Assembly: GCF_000970675.1 (NCBI RefSeq)
Contig: NZ_LAJA01000007.1
Location: 186,001 to 250,000, forward strand
Length of the DNA stretch: 64,000 nt
From: Domibacillus tundrae
GTDB taxonomy: Bacteria; Bacillota; Bacilli; Bacillales; Domibacillaceae
Direction of reading: 5' to 3'
Shown: positions 50,787-58,974 of the stretch, one piece after another
Layout of the letters: each line of letters begins with the position of its first letter
How positions within the stretch are numbered: the first letter of the stretch is position 1
Translations under genes and position numbers: made by a program
Notes under the pieces: generated by a model
Database searches by the model: none
Seen by the model: the letters and a program-made list of their open reading frames with translations, nothing else
Told to the model about the DNA's origin: nothing

Positions 50787-52229
50787 TTATCGTTTTTCCT
50801 TTAAAAAGGCATTCGTCAACGCAGCAAATAGCTGAAGCCCCTCGGTTAAATCATGCTCACTCATCAGTGAATACGTCAGCCTCATATGATGATCCGGCGG
50901 CTCATACGGAAAACAGACATGTCCTGGTAAAAACGAAAGATCTCTCTGCAAGCAATACTCATATAAGGCCATCGTCGAGACGTTATCCGGGAATGTCAGC
51001 CAAATGTTCAGCCCGCCTTCAGGTATTGTCCACGATACAGAGGAAGGAAAAGAATCCGCTAAAATCGCGATCGTTTTATCACGGCGCAGCTCGAGTGCGA
51101 CACGCAGCTTTTCAAAATGCTGGCGCATCCGGTCTGACGTTAAAAACGGCAGCACCGCACGCTGTGTTAAAAGCGGCGTCCCCAAATCGGAAGAAGCTTT
51201 CGCTGTTAGCAGCATTTGCTTAAACGGGCCTTCCGCAAAAATCGTCCCCACTCGAATGCCAGGTGCAAGTGCTTTACTGAAGCCTTTCAAAAATAAAACC
51301 CGCCCGTCATCATCCAACGATTTGATCGGCTTCGGCGGCGGTTTCTCATCAAAGTACAGCTCGCTCCATGAATCATCTTCTATAATAAATAAACCGTGCA
51401 GCTGAGCTTGGTGCAGCACTTCTTTCCGGCGCCGGGCGCTCATTGAACGGCCCGTAGGATTTTGAAACGTTGGGTTCACATACATCGCTTTCGGATGATA
51501 TGTTTTCGCGACGTGCGCCAGCAAATCAGCCCGCATGCCTTCTTCATCCATCGCAATCGGAATCACTTTCGCTCCCCGGTTCATGAAAATATCCAGCACG
51601 CCAGGGTAAGTTGGCGCTTCTGTTACGACGACATCCCCCGGACCAATGAGCGCTTTTGCGATCAATTCGATGCCTTGATGAAGCCCAGTCGTCATAATCA
51701 ACTCATCCGCTGACGCAGAAAGGCCAAGCTGTGTCGTCAAATACGCCGCAAACGCTTCTCGTGTCTGCGCATCTCCCTGCACCTCTCCGTATGTCCCTAA
51801 AATAGCTGGTTCTGCCTTGAGCATATCCTTTAACTGATCCGCCAAGTACATCGTCGGCAGCAGCCCGGGATTCATCGCCGAATAATCAAATGCATATGTC
51901 GTCTTCGGCCGGGAATGAAAGCTGCTTCGCGTTAAATATCCCGGAATCGCGAGCTGCCAGTCGAATGCACTGACAAACGTTTCCTTCCGAACAGGACGCT
52001 CCACAAAGACCCCTTTGCCTTGAATACTTTTCACCATTCCCGCCTGCTCCAGCTTTTTATATGCTTTATGAATCGTTAAAAAACTAACGCCCGAATCCGC
52101 TGACAATTGACGGACCGATGGCAGCTTCTCACCGCCGCTTATCATATTCGTTTGAATGCGGCCCGCCAACTGATAAAAAATTTGATCCGTTAAGGACTCA
52201 TGTGATGTTCGAGAAAGAAACAGCTTCAT
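50787..52229 (-). CDS. MocR-family transcriptional regulator with aminotransferase domain
   Basis: Start ATG at 52229 (GAGGTGATCC upstream); 480 residues. An N-terminal GntR winged helix (EKLPSVRQLSADSGVSFLTI) is joined by a linker to a fold-type I PLP aminotransferase domain (about 115-480) with MTTGLHQGIEL, NPTFQNPTG and the Schiff-base lysine region FLKGFSKALAPGIRVG. MocR proteins sense PLP-linked amino compounds. It is divergent from an EamA exporter, which it most likely controls. Confidence 0.92.
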   Translation of the reverse strand: MKLFLSRTSHESLTDQIFYQLAGRIQTNMISGGEKLPSVRQLSADSGVSFLTIHKAYKKLEQAGMVKSIQGKGVFVERPVRKETFVSAFDWQLAIPGYLTRSSFHSRPKTTYAFDYSAMNPGLLPTMYLADQLKDMLKAEPAILGTYGEVQGDAQTREAFAAYLTTQLGLSASADELIMTTGLHQGIELIAKALIGPGDVVVTEAPTYPGVLDIFMNRGAKVIPIAMDEEGMRADLLAHVAKTYHPKAMYVNPTFQNPTGRSMSARRRKEVLHQAQLHGLFIIEDDSWSELYFDEKPPPKPIKSLDDDGRVLFLKGFSKALAPGIRVGTIFAEGPFKQMLLTAKASSDLGTPLLTQRAVLPFLTSDRMRQHFEKLRVALELRRDKTIAILADSFPSSVSWTIPEGGLNIWLTFPDNVSTMALYEYCLQRDLSFLPGHVCFPYEPPDHHMRLTYSLMSEHDLTEGLQLFAALTNAFLKEKR

Positions 52230-52280
52230 ATGGATCACCTCACTCTCAGTATAAAGGAAAACGCCCAGGCATCTTTGGCA

Positions 52281-52309
52281 ACTGTTATAAAAGATGTTTT
52301 ACTGTTATA
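52281..52309. promoter_or_regulatory. Candidate MocR operator: two direct repeats
   Basis: ACTGTTATA at 52281-52289 and 52301-52309, exactly 20 bp (two helical turns) apart, between the divergent mocR-like and eamA-like genes. MocR regulators such as GabR bind direct repeats. TTGGCA (52275) just before the first copy could be a -35. Confidence 0.7.
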
Positions 52310-52349
52310 CAGGAAAGCCCGTATGATGCTGTAAAAAGGAGGCATCATC

Positions 52350-53267
52350 ATGATTTTATTTCATTACGTACTAATTTGTTTAATCTTTGGCACGACCTTT
52401 TTAGCGATCAAAGTGGGCGTTGACGCTGGCGTCGATCCTCTTTTATCTGCCGGATTGCGCTTTTTCATCGCCGGACTGCTCGTCGTGGTCTACTTTGCCA
52501 TTCGGAAACAGTTCGTTTTTTCTTTTTTTTGGTCAAAATCGGTTTTGCTCATCGGATTTTGCTTAACGACGATGACATTTGCGACATTATACTGGGCGGA
52601 ACAGTATATCACGTCCGGATTGGCATCAGTTCTTTCCGCATTTGGCCCGATTATGGTTTTTCTCCTTCATACTAAAACAACGAAAACAAACATAAGCATC
52701 AGCCAGGGAATCGGGCTGCTTTTAGGCATACTCGGTGTCCTGCTTATTTCGTTTCCCGGACTTCAACACGAGCTATCGGTTCGCTGGTTTCTGGCAGCTG
52801 TCGCGGTTGTTTTCGGGCAATTCTTTTACAGCATCGGCGCCGTTCACTCAAAATCGTTCTTAAAAGAGAACCCATCTGCTTCTCCATTTTTCATTAACGG
52901 TGTTCAAATGATGATAGGCGGATTGTTTTTGCTCATCTTGTCGATTGTTTTTGAACGGCCCTCGCTCAGCAGCCTCATCTTGCCGGATGTTCAAGTGTCG
53001 CTGCTTTATTTAATCGTCATCGGTTCGATTGCTGGACACGGGTTGTTTTACTCGCTTGTTCATAAAACCAACCCTGTTTTTCCATCCACTTGGCTGTATG
53101 TTTCGCCTGTCATCGCTGTATCATTGGGGGCCTTCCTGCTGGACGAAACGCTTTCAGCGGTTACAGCTGTGGGTGCAGCAAGCATTTTAATTGGCGTATT
53201 TCTTATCAATAAGCATATGCTGCTGAGCATGTGGAAAACAGGAAAATTGCTGAAAAAAGTGGAGTGA
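52350..53267 (+). CDS. EamA-family (DMT) transporter
   Basis: 305 residues, ten hydrophobic helices in two EamA repeats. AAAAGGAGG upstream of the ATG. Typical DMT motifs: LICLIFGTTFLAIKVGVDAG and YWAEQYITSGLASVL. Such proteins export amino acids or metabolites; control by the adjacent MocR regulator points to an amine or amino acid. Confidence 0.9.
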   Translation: MILFHYVLICLIFGTTFLAIKVGVDAGVDPLLSAGLRFFIAGLLVVVYFAIRKQFVFSFFWSKSVLLIGFCLTTMTFATLYWAEQYITSGLASVLSAFGPIMVFLLHTKTTKTNISISQGIGLLLGILGVLLISFPGLQHELSVRWFLAAVAVVFGQFFYSIGAVHSKSFLKENPSASPFFINGVQMMIGGLFLLILSIVFERPSLSSLILPDVQVSLLYLIVIGSIAGHGLFYSLVHKTNPVFPSTWLYVSPVIAVSLGAFLLDETLSAVTAVGAASILIGVFLINKHMLLSMWKTGKLLKKVE

Positions 53268-53350
53268 GATGAAAAACAGCGGGACGTCAAAAGTGTTTAC
53301 TAATTGGAATGCAGCACATATTCAAGAAGATTTCTGCATAGCTTTAAAAA

Positions 53351-53872
53351 GTGTTAGGGTTGATTTTACGCTGTAAAATCCGATCAAATAATTACGCACT
53401 TTTAGTGGACCATACAAGTCGGGAGGCGGCCTATTTTGCGAAACGCTTAAAAGAGCTGAATGAAGGGAAGCCAAAACTTTTGCTTGAAGCAATTATTAAG
53501 GAAAATGTATTTTTCCTTAAAGTTATGGCTGAACACGCGAAATTTATTGGTCACTTACTTGATCCATCCGAGAGAAAACTAGTCGATCAAGCCCGAGATT
53601 TCAGTCATGACTTCGATCAATTGCTTTTTCAGGCGATGGATCTCGATTCAATGCGCCCACAGTCTGAAACGACACCCATTTTAAACCAGTTTCTTGATAG
53701 GAATCGGGTTTCCGTCGTTTCTTTGCGAAATTTTAAGAAATCCGCCAAAGAGTTAATTAAGGATTGTAAAATTAAAAGCAACATTCATCCTCTACTCGCT
53801 GACCACGTTTTTCGTGAAGCCGAAAGATTTTTACAGATCATTGATATGTTTGAGGCCAGTCTTAAAAAATAA
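53351..53872 (+). pseudogene. DUF2935 protein lacking its N-terminal part
   Basis: The frame has two related halves: CKIRSNNYALLVDHTSREAA near the start and CKIKSNIHPLLADHVFREAE near the end. In full-length DUF2935 proteins about 100 residues (FWLRIMxEHAxFI-type) precede the first of these. The GTG at 53351 has no ribosome binding site. A truncated but possibly still folded copy. Confidence 0.65.
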
Positions 53873-53933
53873 TAGGTCAAATCATCAGTGTGAGCCGATG
53901 GCTTTCAGTCCTTTAAGGATACGAGACTATTTT

Positions 53934-53970
53934 GGAAGGATCTTTTTCCTCAAGATCCTTCCATTGTCTA
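53934..53970. terminator. Hairpin terminator between convergent genes
   Basis: Perfect stem GGAAGGATCT / AGATCCTTCC; weak T tracts. Confidence 0.65.
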
Positions 53971-53975
53971 TTTTT

Positions 53976-54233
53976 CTATCGCCACGCTTGTTTTGTGATT
54001 TCCTTCTCTTCTTGGAAACCAAGATACACAGCCGTAAAAAAACCTCCTGCCCCTGCTGCTAAAAAATAAAGAGTCGTATCCCACCACCAAAAACGATCAT
54101 AAAAATGCAAAATGCACCCTAAAAAAATATGCAAAACGGTCCATATAATAGCTGAGAAAAATGGGCATATTAAAGGGACTCTTCCTAAAATGTAAGAGTA
54201 AAAGCGGAAGCGCACTGACTGCCACTCTGCCAA
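53976..54233 (-). CDS. Small membrane protein, 85 aa
   Basis: TTG start at 54233, 9 bp after the stop of the 32-aa gene with CGGAAG between. Two to three hydrophobic helices and Trp-rich core (DRFWWWDTTLYFLAAGAGGF). Probably translated with the preceding small gene. Unknown function. Confidence 0.6.
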   Translation of the reverse strand: MAEWQSVRFRFYSYILGRVPLICPFFSAIIWTVLHIFLGCILHFYDRFWWWDTTLYFLAAGAGGFFTAVYLGFQEEKEITKQAWR

Positions 54234-54242
54234 GCGCTTCCG

Positions 54243-54341
54243 TCAACTGGAGTTGTCTACATTTACCAGCTTCAATAGATACACCGATGTCATTAAAACG
54301 ACAAAAGATACACTAAATAAGAGAAGGGCTTTTTTCTTCAT
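54243..54341 (-). CDS. Single-helix membrane peptide, 32 aa (tentative)
   Basis: MKKKALLLFSVSFVVLMTSV followed by a short polar end, stop TGA at 54243. Basic start then one hydrophobic helix. The ribosome binding site is weak, so confidence is low. Confidence 0.4.
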   Translation of the reverse strand: MKKKALLLFSVSFVVLMTSVYLLKLVNVDNSS

Positions 54342-54416
54342 CGCATCGTCCCATCCAGAAAAGTTCTAAATGCGACTCTTTTCGCTGAAAATTATTTTAC
54401 AACATCACAGATGACA

Positions 54417-54463
54417 TTCTTTAAAAAGAACGATATACTTTTAATAAGTTCTTTATAAAGAAC
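54417..54463 (+). promoter_or_regulatory. yyaC promoter flanked by two palindromes
   Basis: TTCTTTAAAAAGAA (54417-54430) and the perfect 16-bp palindrome GTTCTTTATAAAGAAC (54448-54463) share TTCTTT / AAAGAA arms. They flank a -10-like TATACT (54434-54439). Their centres are 32 bp apart, about three helical turns. A dimeric repressor is inferred; its identity is unknown. Confidence 0.6.
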
Positions 54464-54482
54464 AAAAGGAGGCTTATTAACC

Positions 54483-55043
54483 ATGAGACAATGTATAGAA
54501 GACACATTTTTCGTTCATCACTTAAAAAATGAATTAAAGCCTATTTTATCCGGCCGGCAGGAAGTTGTATTTGTCTGTATCGGCACGGACCGCTCATCCG
54601 GTGACAGCTATGGCCCCTTTGTCGGCTCCAAGTTGAAACAAACCTTTTTTCTCCGCAAATATACACATGTATCCGTTTATGGCTGCCTCGATCACCCTGT
54701 CCATGCGAAAAACCTGGCCGAAACCGTTCAAACAATTGAAGCGCAGCACATCAATCCGGTCGTCATCGCAGTCGACGCCTGCCTCGGCGCTTCTCAAAAC
54801 ATCGGGACGGTCGTTTTAGATCAAGGTCCGATGAAGCCCGGCTCCGGCGTTCAAAAAGAGCTGCCGCCCATTGGCGACTATCACATTTCCGGCATCGTTA
54901 ATATCGGCGGTTTCCTTCCACTTCAAGTTTTGCAGGGCACACGCCTCGCCCTCGTATACAAAATGGCTAATAAAACGGCTGATTTTATTACGCGGGCGCT
55001 GTTTGAATTGGAATACGAAAAAAAGAAAAGTCAAGCCGTCTAA
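54483..55043 (+). CDS. yyaC: Spore protein YyaC
   Basis: 186 residues after AAAGGAGG. VVFVCIGTDRSSGDSYGPFV and VIAVDACLGASQNIG match YyaC, a sporulation-specific protein related in fold to hydrogenase-maturation/GPR-like peptidases. The glutamate/aspartate and PLQVLQGTRLALVYKMA blocks are intact. Its precise role in spores is not settled. Confidence 0.93.
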   Translation: MRQCIEDTFFVHHLKNELKPILSGRQEVVFVCIGTDRSSGDSYGPFVGSKLKQTFFLRKYTHVSVYGCLDHPVHAKNLAETVQTIEAQHINPVVIAVDACLGASQNIGTVVLDQGPMKPGSGVQKELPPIGDYHISGIVNIGGFLPLQVLQGTRLALVYKMANKTADFITRALFELEYEKKKSQAV

Positions 55044-55047
55044 ATGC

Positions 55048-55079
55048 AAAAAAGGTGCGTTGGCTCACGCACCTTTTTG
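55048..55079. terminator. Convergent terminator after yyaC
   Basis: Stem AAAGGTGCGT / ACGCACCTTT with A/T runs on both strands. Confidence 0.9.
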
Positions 55080-55433
55080 TTATCTAAAACGCTGAATTTC
55101 TTCCGGGTCATCTGATTTTCGGTCTGTCAAAATCCCCATCTGTTTAATATGCTGCTTGGCTGCTTCATCCCCTAGAAGGTAAAGAATTGAATACAGTACT
55201 TTTTGCGACGCATCATAATGATCATTTTCAGGATCATGGTGATATTCCAAATACGGGATATGTGAACGGACGTATGTTTCTAAATCAGCTTCGTACTTAT
55301 CCTCCATTACAGCCTGCAAAACCCCTACTTCCTTCTCCGTTGCATGAATCACAAAACTTGGGCTGTCAATCGGTTCAGGCAAAATACTCTCACTATTAAG
55401 ATCCACATAATATATTTTCTTTTCCTGCTCCAT
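55080..55433 (-). CDS. Hypothetical acidic protein
   Basis: ATG at 55433 preferred because AAGGAG lies 9 nt upstream; 117 residues. Acidic, soluble, His-rich centre (YLEYHHDPENDHYDASQ). No family recognised. Confidence 0.72.
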   Translation of the reverse strand: MEQEKKIYYVDLNSESILPEPIDSPSFVIHATEKEVGVLQAVMEDKYEADLETYVRSHIPYLEYHHDPENDHYDASQKVLYSILYLLGDEAAKQHIKQMGILTDRKSDDPEEIQRFR

Positions 55434-55576
55434 CCTCATCATCTCCTTTTTTTTCTTTATCCTCTACCCGGTACCAAATAAATAAAACACATAAGCAGGA
55501 CAGGCATCCTAACGTTTACTTTTTTTCCTAAAGGGAACGTCAAAACTGACACGTCATTTTGACAGGAGGAATATAC

Positions 55577-55873
55577 ATGAGCAAAACGATCTTTATCACA
55601 GGAGCAGGGACAGGTCTTGGATGTGGTGCAGCGCTTGGTCTCGCGAAAGCCGGTCACCGCGTTATTGCCACAACTGAAATCACCGCTCAGAAAACGGCCT
55701 TACTTGAAGAAGCCAAAAACAAGGCTTTAAGATAGATGTATTTAAGCTCGACATTACAAATCCGCGTGACGCAGCTCAAATAAACGAATATGACTTTGAT
55801 ATTTTCGGCGGATATGATCGCCAAAATGATCGAAATCATCCCGGCTGACCACCTCCATGAACATTCTCTTTAA
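55577..55873 (+). pseudogene. Short-chain dehydrogenase with frameshift and internal deletion
   Basis: AGGAGG, then MSKTIFITGAGTGLGCGAAL (Rossmann TGxxxGxG). The frame shifts near 55725: KNK continues as GFKIDVFKLDITNPRDAAQI in a second frame. After EYDFDI it jumps to FSADMIAKMIEIIPADH and a stop, the usual C-terminal end of such enzymes. About 150 middle residues, including the Tyr-x3-Lys active site, are missing. Confidence 0.8.
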
Positions 55874-55947
55874 AAAGAAAGATTGTTTTTTCATACTCAG
55901 GACGGGTAACATAAACATATCGATATAGAAATAAAGGAGTGCACATA

Positions 55948-56781
55948 ATGGTCATCAAACAAAGTCAAGGAATTCAACTGCACGATTTTAACAATCTGAC
56001 AAAATCGCTCAGTTTTAATATGTATGATATTTGCTGGACAAAAACGAAAGAGGAACGGAAAGCGTACATTGAATATATCGATGAACAGTATAACGCGGAC
56101 CGGCTGACGGAGATTTTGAAAAACGTAACCGATATTATCGGCGCTCATGTGTTGAACATTGCCAAGCAGGATTACATTCCGCAGGGCGCGAGTGTCACGA
56201 TGCTTATTTCGGAAGGGCCCGTCAACCCCGGGTCACGGGAAGAATCCCTTGAAGAATCACCCGGTCCCCTTCCTGATACAGTCGTCATGGCACTGGATAA
56301 AAGCCATATTACGGTTCATACGTATCCCGAATATCACCCGAATGAAGGCATCAGTACATTTAGAGCCGATATTGACGTGTCTACATGCGGTGAGATTTCA
56401 CCGTTAAAAGCGTTGAATTACCTCATTCATTCCTTTGACACGGATATTATGACAATGGACTATCGCGTCCGCGGTTTTACACGGGACATTGACGGAAATA
56501 AGCTCTTTATCGATCACGACATCAATTCCATCCAAAACTATATCCCGGAAAACATCAAAGAGCTGTATCACATGATCGACGTGAACATTTACCAGGAAAA
56601 TATTTTCCACACAAAATGTAAGCTGCGTGAGTTTGACTTGGACAATTACTTGTTTGGCCATACGAAAAACGACTTGGATGACGATGAAATCAACAAAATT
56701 ACCCAAAAGCTGCATCAGGAAATGGATGAAATCTTTTACGGGAAAAATATTGTGAACGGTGCAAACGTCGGGGAACAATAA
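55948..56781 (+). CDS. speD: S-adenosylmethionine decarboxylase proenzyme, class 1A type
   Basis: ATG at 55948, AAGGAG 8 nt upstream; 277 residues. The self-cleavage site [12 protein letters not shown] puts the pyruvoyl serine at Ser119. [20 protein letters not shown] carries the processing cysteine. The length and order match the E. coli-type enzyme (about 264 aa), not the 126-aa SpeD of B. subtilis. It supplies aminopropyl groups for spermidine; no spermidine synthase gene is adjacent. Confidence 0.93.
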   Translation: MVIKQSQGIQLHDFNNLTKSLSFNMYDICWTKTKEERKAYIEYIDEQYNADRLTEILKNVTDIIGAHVLNIAKQDYIPQGASVTMLISEGPVNPGSREESLEESPGPLPDTVVMALDKSHITVHTYPEYHPNEGISTFRADIDVSTCGEISPLKALNYLIHSFDTDIMTMDYRVRGFTRDIDGNKLFIDHDINSIQNYIPENIKELYHMIDVNIYQENIFHTKCKLREFDLDNYLFGHTKNDLDDDEINKITQKLHQEMDEIFYGKNIVNGANVGEQ

Positions 56782-56807
56782 AACTTTCTATATAAATCAG
56801 AACATAT

Positions 56808-56848
56808 AAGAAGAAGATGCTCTTCATATTTGAGAGCATCTTCTTCTT
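56808..56848 (+). terminator. Terminator of speD
   Basis: Stem AAGAAGAAGATGCTCT / AGAGCATCTTCTTCTT; strong in both directions. Confidence 0.9.
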
Positions 56849-56932
56849 TGCCTTTCATTTCACCGGTCGATTTGCTTAAAATAACGATAAATTTTAGTCG
56901 ATTTTTCCGCTTGCTTCCCTTTTTCGCTTTCC

Positions 56933-57232
56933 ATGCCGCCAAATTCAAAAAATCTGACTTTTTTGATTCCTACTTTAAACAAAAATAATTTATTTTATAA
57001 CTTCGTAGCCTTCACAGCCGCCGTTCACCGTGTGAGAAATGAAGTAACGAAAGATGCTAAATCAGACAACCTTACACCCGTTCAATACAGCATCCTTGAG
57101 TATATTGCCGTAAGTCAGCCGGTCACGCTTATTGAAATTAGTGATTGCCCTCATATACCTGTACTTTCCGAAAGACCCATCCAGCACAAACCTTCAGGTC
57201 CCCGAATTTTTTGTATATCATTTTTCAAATAG
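56933..57232 (+). pseudogene. MarR-family regulator, C-terminally deleted
   Basis: The frame reads YNFVAFTAAVHRVRNEVTKD, then SDNLTPVQYSILEYIAVSQP and TLIEISDCPHI, the dimer helix and first part of the winged helix of a MarR protein. It then runs into unrelated sequence (PVLSERPIQHK...) and stops. The recognition helix and wing are gone, and no start with a ribosome binding site is present. Confidence 0.7.
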
Positions 57233-57248
57233 TCAATAATAAAGACAT

Positions 57249-57327
57249 GGACTTGTAGCTCAATGATTAGAGCAGCCAATGGGATAAACTATTGTGTATC
57301 TTGTGGGTTAAAATCCCACCAAGTCCT
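57249..57327 (+). tRNA. tRNA-like element (pseudo-tRNA) with abnormal anticodon domain
   Basis: Perfect 7-bp acceptor GGACTTG / CAAGTCC, perfect D stem GCTC / GAGC and perfect T stem GTGGG / CCCAC. Between D stem and T stem there are 28-29 nt instead of about 22, with at best CAAT / ATTG and a 10-nt loop. The D loop (AATGATTA) lacks GG and the T loop (TTAAAAT) lacks the conserved C, so normal tertiary contacts are not possible. No CCA. Probably not a decoding tRNA. Confidence 0.6.
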
Positions 57328-57490
57328 TTTATACGACATTTGATTCTTTTCTAAAATCCAGTGTTTAAAACTTCACACTTATTTCCCCCAATTGTCATGC
57401 CTGTACATGGAAATGACAATATATTCCCGCTTAAATGAGCTATACATACTTAACTTTCTTCATTTTAAGGAATGAGCAGGAGTGACGCTT

Positions 57491-58033
57491 ATGTTTTTTT
57501 TAAAAGGTCATGCCATTAGTTTGATTATATTGACATTAGCCGGTTTCCCAAGTGCAGCTTTAGAGGAAGACAAGATCGGCCTGCAAACAAGTTACATGGA
57601 TGCAGGTTACTCGTCTTTATCCGAAGCGTTTTATAAAAGCAGCCACCCTTTTAACCGCGGCATTGGGCTTTCAGTCCAAGATTCACCTGTTCTCTTTACC
57701 CATAATTCAGGAAGGCTGAATTACATGAATGGCGAAATAAACGGTGAATTTGCAATGGACTATATAAATCAAAACCAGCTTGAAAATCATTTGATCATTC
57801 GTGTTAAACCTATTGGACAACAAGTGGAATTTAAAGAAGATGAGATCGACCATTCCATTCAGCTCAAACACGGAACGGAAGCGGTCTACCTTTTTGGGAA
57901 TCGATTTAATACGTTAGCCTTTGAAAAAGATGGATGGCAGTATATGATCAATACAAGTAAACATACATCCGGTGCAATCAACCTCGACCTGTTAACGGCT
58001 ATCGCTAACTCCATTATTGAGACCGCAAAATAA
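57491..58033 (+). CDS. Hypothetical exported protein
   Basis: ATG at 57491 with AGGAG 8 nt upstream; 180 residues. N-terminal signal (MFFLKGHAISLIILTLAGFP, cut near SAA-LEE). The rest is a mixed beta domain with YLFGNRFNTLAFEKDGWQYM, reminiscent of DUF4367-type extracellular domains. No lipobox. Uncertain family. Confidence 0.75.
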   Translation: MFFLKGHAISLIILTLAGFPSAALEEDKIGLQTSYMDAGYSSLSEAFYKSSHPFNRGIGLSVQDSPVLFTHNSGRLNYMNGEINGEFAMDYINQNQLENHLIIRVKPIGQQVEFKEDEIDHSIQLKHGTEAVYLFGNRFNTLAFEKDGWQYMINTSKHTSGAINLDLLTAIANSIIETAK

Positions 58034-58072
58034 AAGGGTCAGAGACGTCAATTTACAATGCTCCGACGTAGT

Positions 58073-58103
58073 ATATGATTCCTACTGAATTCGAACCCGT
58101 GGT
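58073..58103 (-). tRNA. Decayed 3' end of a tRNA gene
   Basis: TGATTCCTACTGAATTCGAACC matches the 3' end of tRNA-Val at 63653 (TGATTCCTACTGGGTTCGAACC) in 20 of 22 positions, same orientation. The rest of the tRNA is absent. It could be an old att-type duplication or part of a lost tRNA. Confidence 0.55.
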
Positions 58104-58248
58104 TTCTTTCCAGGAATTTTTTTCTGCAAAAGATTTCTCACTTAAACAGATGATGTATGTATAAATTTAAAAGCAGATCTTTTACCATACATCCACAATC
58201 AAAAACCGGAAGCGGCTGCTCCCGGCTGATCATCTTCTTTTGCAAATA

Positions 58249-58908
58249 TTAAAAGGTTAGGCGCACGTTCTTTCCTTGCTCCATAATCGCATTCTCGCCA
58301 TTAACCGCATCACTTGTCAAAAGGTCGATCCATTCAATCGTTTCGCCTTTCTCTACAATAAAGCCCATGCTGCCGGATTTGATTTCACTCGGCTTAAGTG
58401 TACTAGCTAATTCTTCTAAGTAAAAATCATCTTCCCATGTTTTCAGCTCACCGGTGCTCGTTTTCAAGTGGGCAGCCGGATTGAATTGGACGGGTTCATC
58501 TGAAGTATTTTCAAATGTTACGCTGATCTTCACGAAATCAAATTGCTCCTCATGTGTGTACATATGAAAAAAATCGATCATGCTGTAATCCGGCGTAAAA
58601 TGCATGACCTTCGCTTCGTTCAATGTCACCTGCACAGGTCCGACCTGCACCTGCTCATCTGCTGATTGATAACGTAAAAGCATCAATTCCCCTTTTCCAT
58701 CTGAAACAGCTTGCTTTTCCTTCAAAAGCGTTTGGTCATCGGTCACTTGCGGATTTGGCACATATTCAGCCGCTTCTTTCGTTTCAGCCGCTGCTGTCTC
58801 TACTGCAACGGCAGGCTCAGCTTCATTTGGTGATTCTAATGATTGGCTGTTATTGCTGCAGCCCGCTGCCAGCAGCATCGCCGCCATCATCCAGCTTAAT
58901 CGTTTCAT
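58249..58908 (-). CDS. Lipoprotein with DUF4352-like domain
   Basis: Start ATG at 58908 (AGGAGC upstream); 219 residues. Lipobox LAAGC with Cys17. After a Glu/Ala-rich linker comes a beta-sandwich: VQVGPVQVTLNEAKV, FDFVKISVTFENTSDEPVQF, GSMGFIVEKGETIEWI. DUF4352 domains are immunoglobulin-like and of unknown role. It follows the alkaline phosphatase gene but a terminator separates them. Confidence 0.82.
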   Translation of the reverse strand: MKRLSWMMAAMLLAAGCSNNSQSLESPNEAEPAVAVETAAAETKEAAEYVPNPQVTDDQTLLKEKQAVSDGKGELMLLRYQSADEQVQVGPVQVTLNEAKVMHFTPDYSMIDFFHMYTHEEQFDFVKISVTFENTSDEPVQFNPAAHLKTSTGELKTWEDDFYLEELASTLKPSEIKSGSMGFIVEKGETIEWIDLLTSDAVNGENAIMEQGKNVRLTF

Positions 58909-58929
58909 CACATAGCTCCTGTTCTTTTT

Positions 58930-58967
58930 GAAAAAAACGCCCGCTGCCCGATCGGCAGCAGGAGCAT
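58930..58967 (-). terminator. Terminator of the alkaline phosphatase gene
   Basis: Stem GCTCCTGCTGCC / GGGCAGCGGGCG with seven T on the minus strand. Confidence 0.85.
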
Positions 58968-58974
58968 TTTCCAC

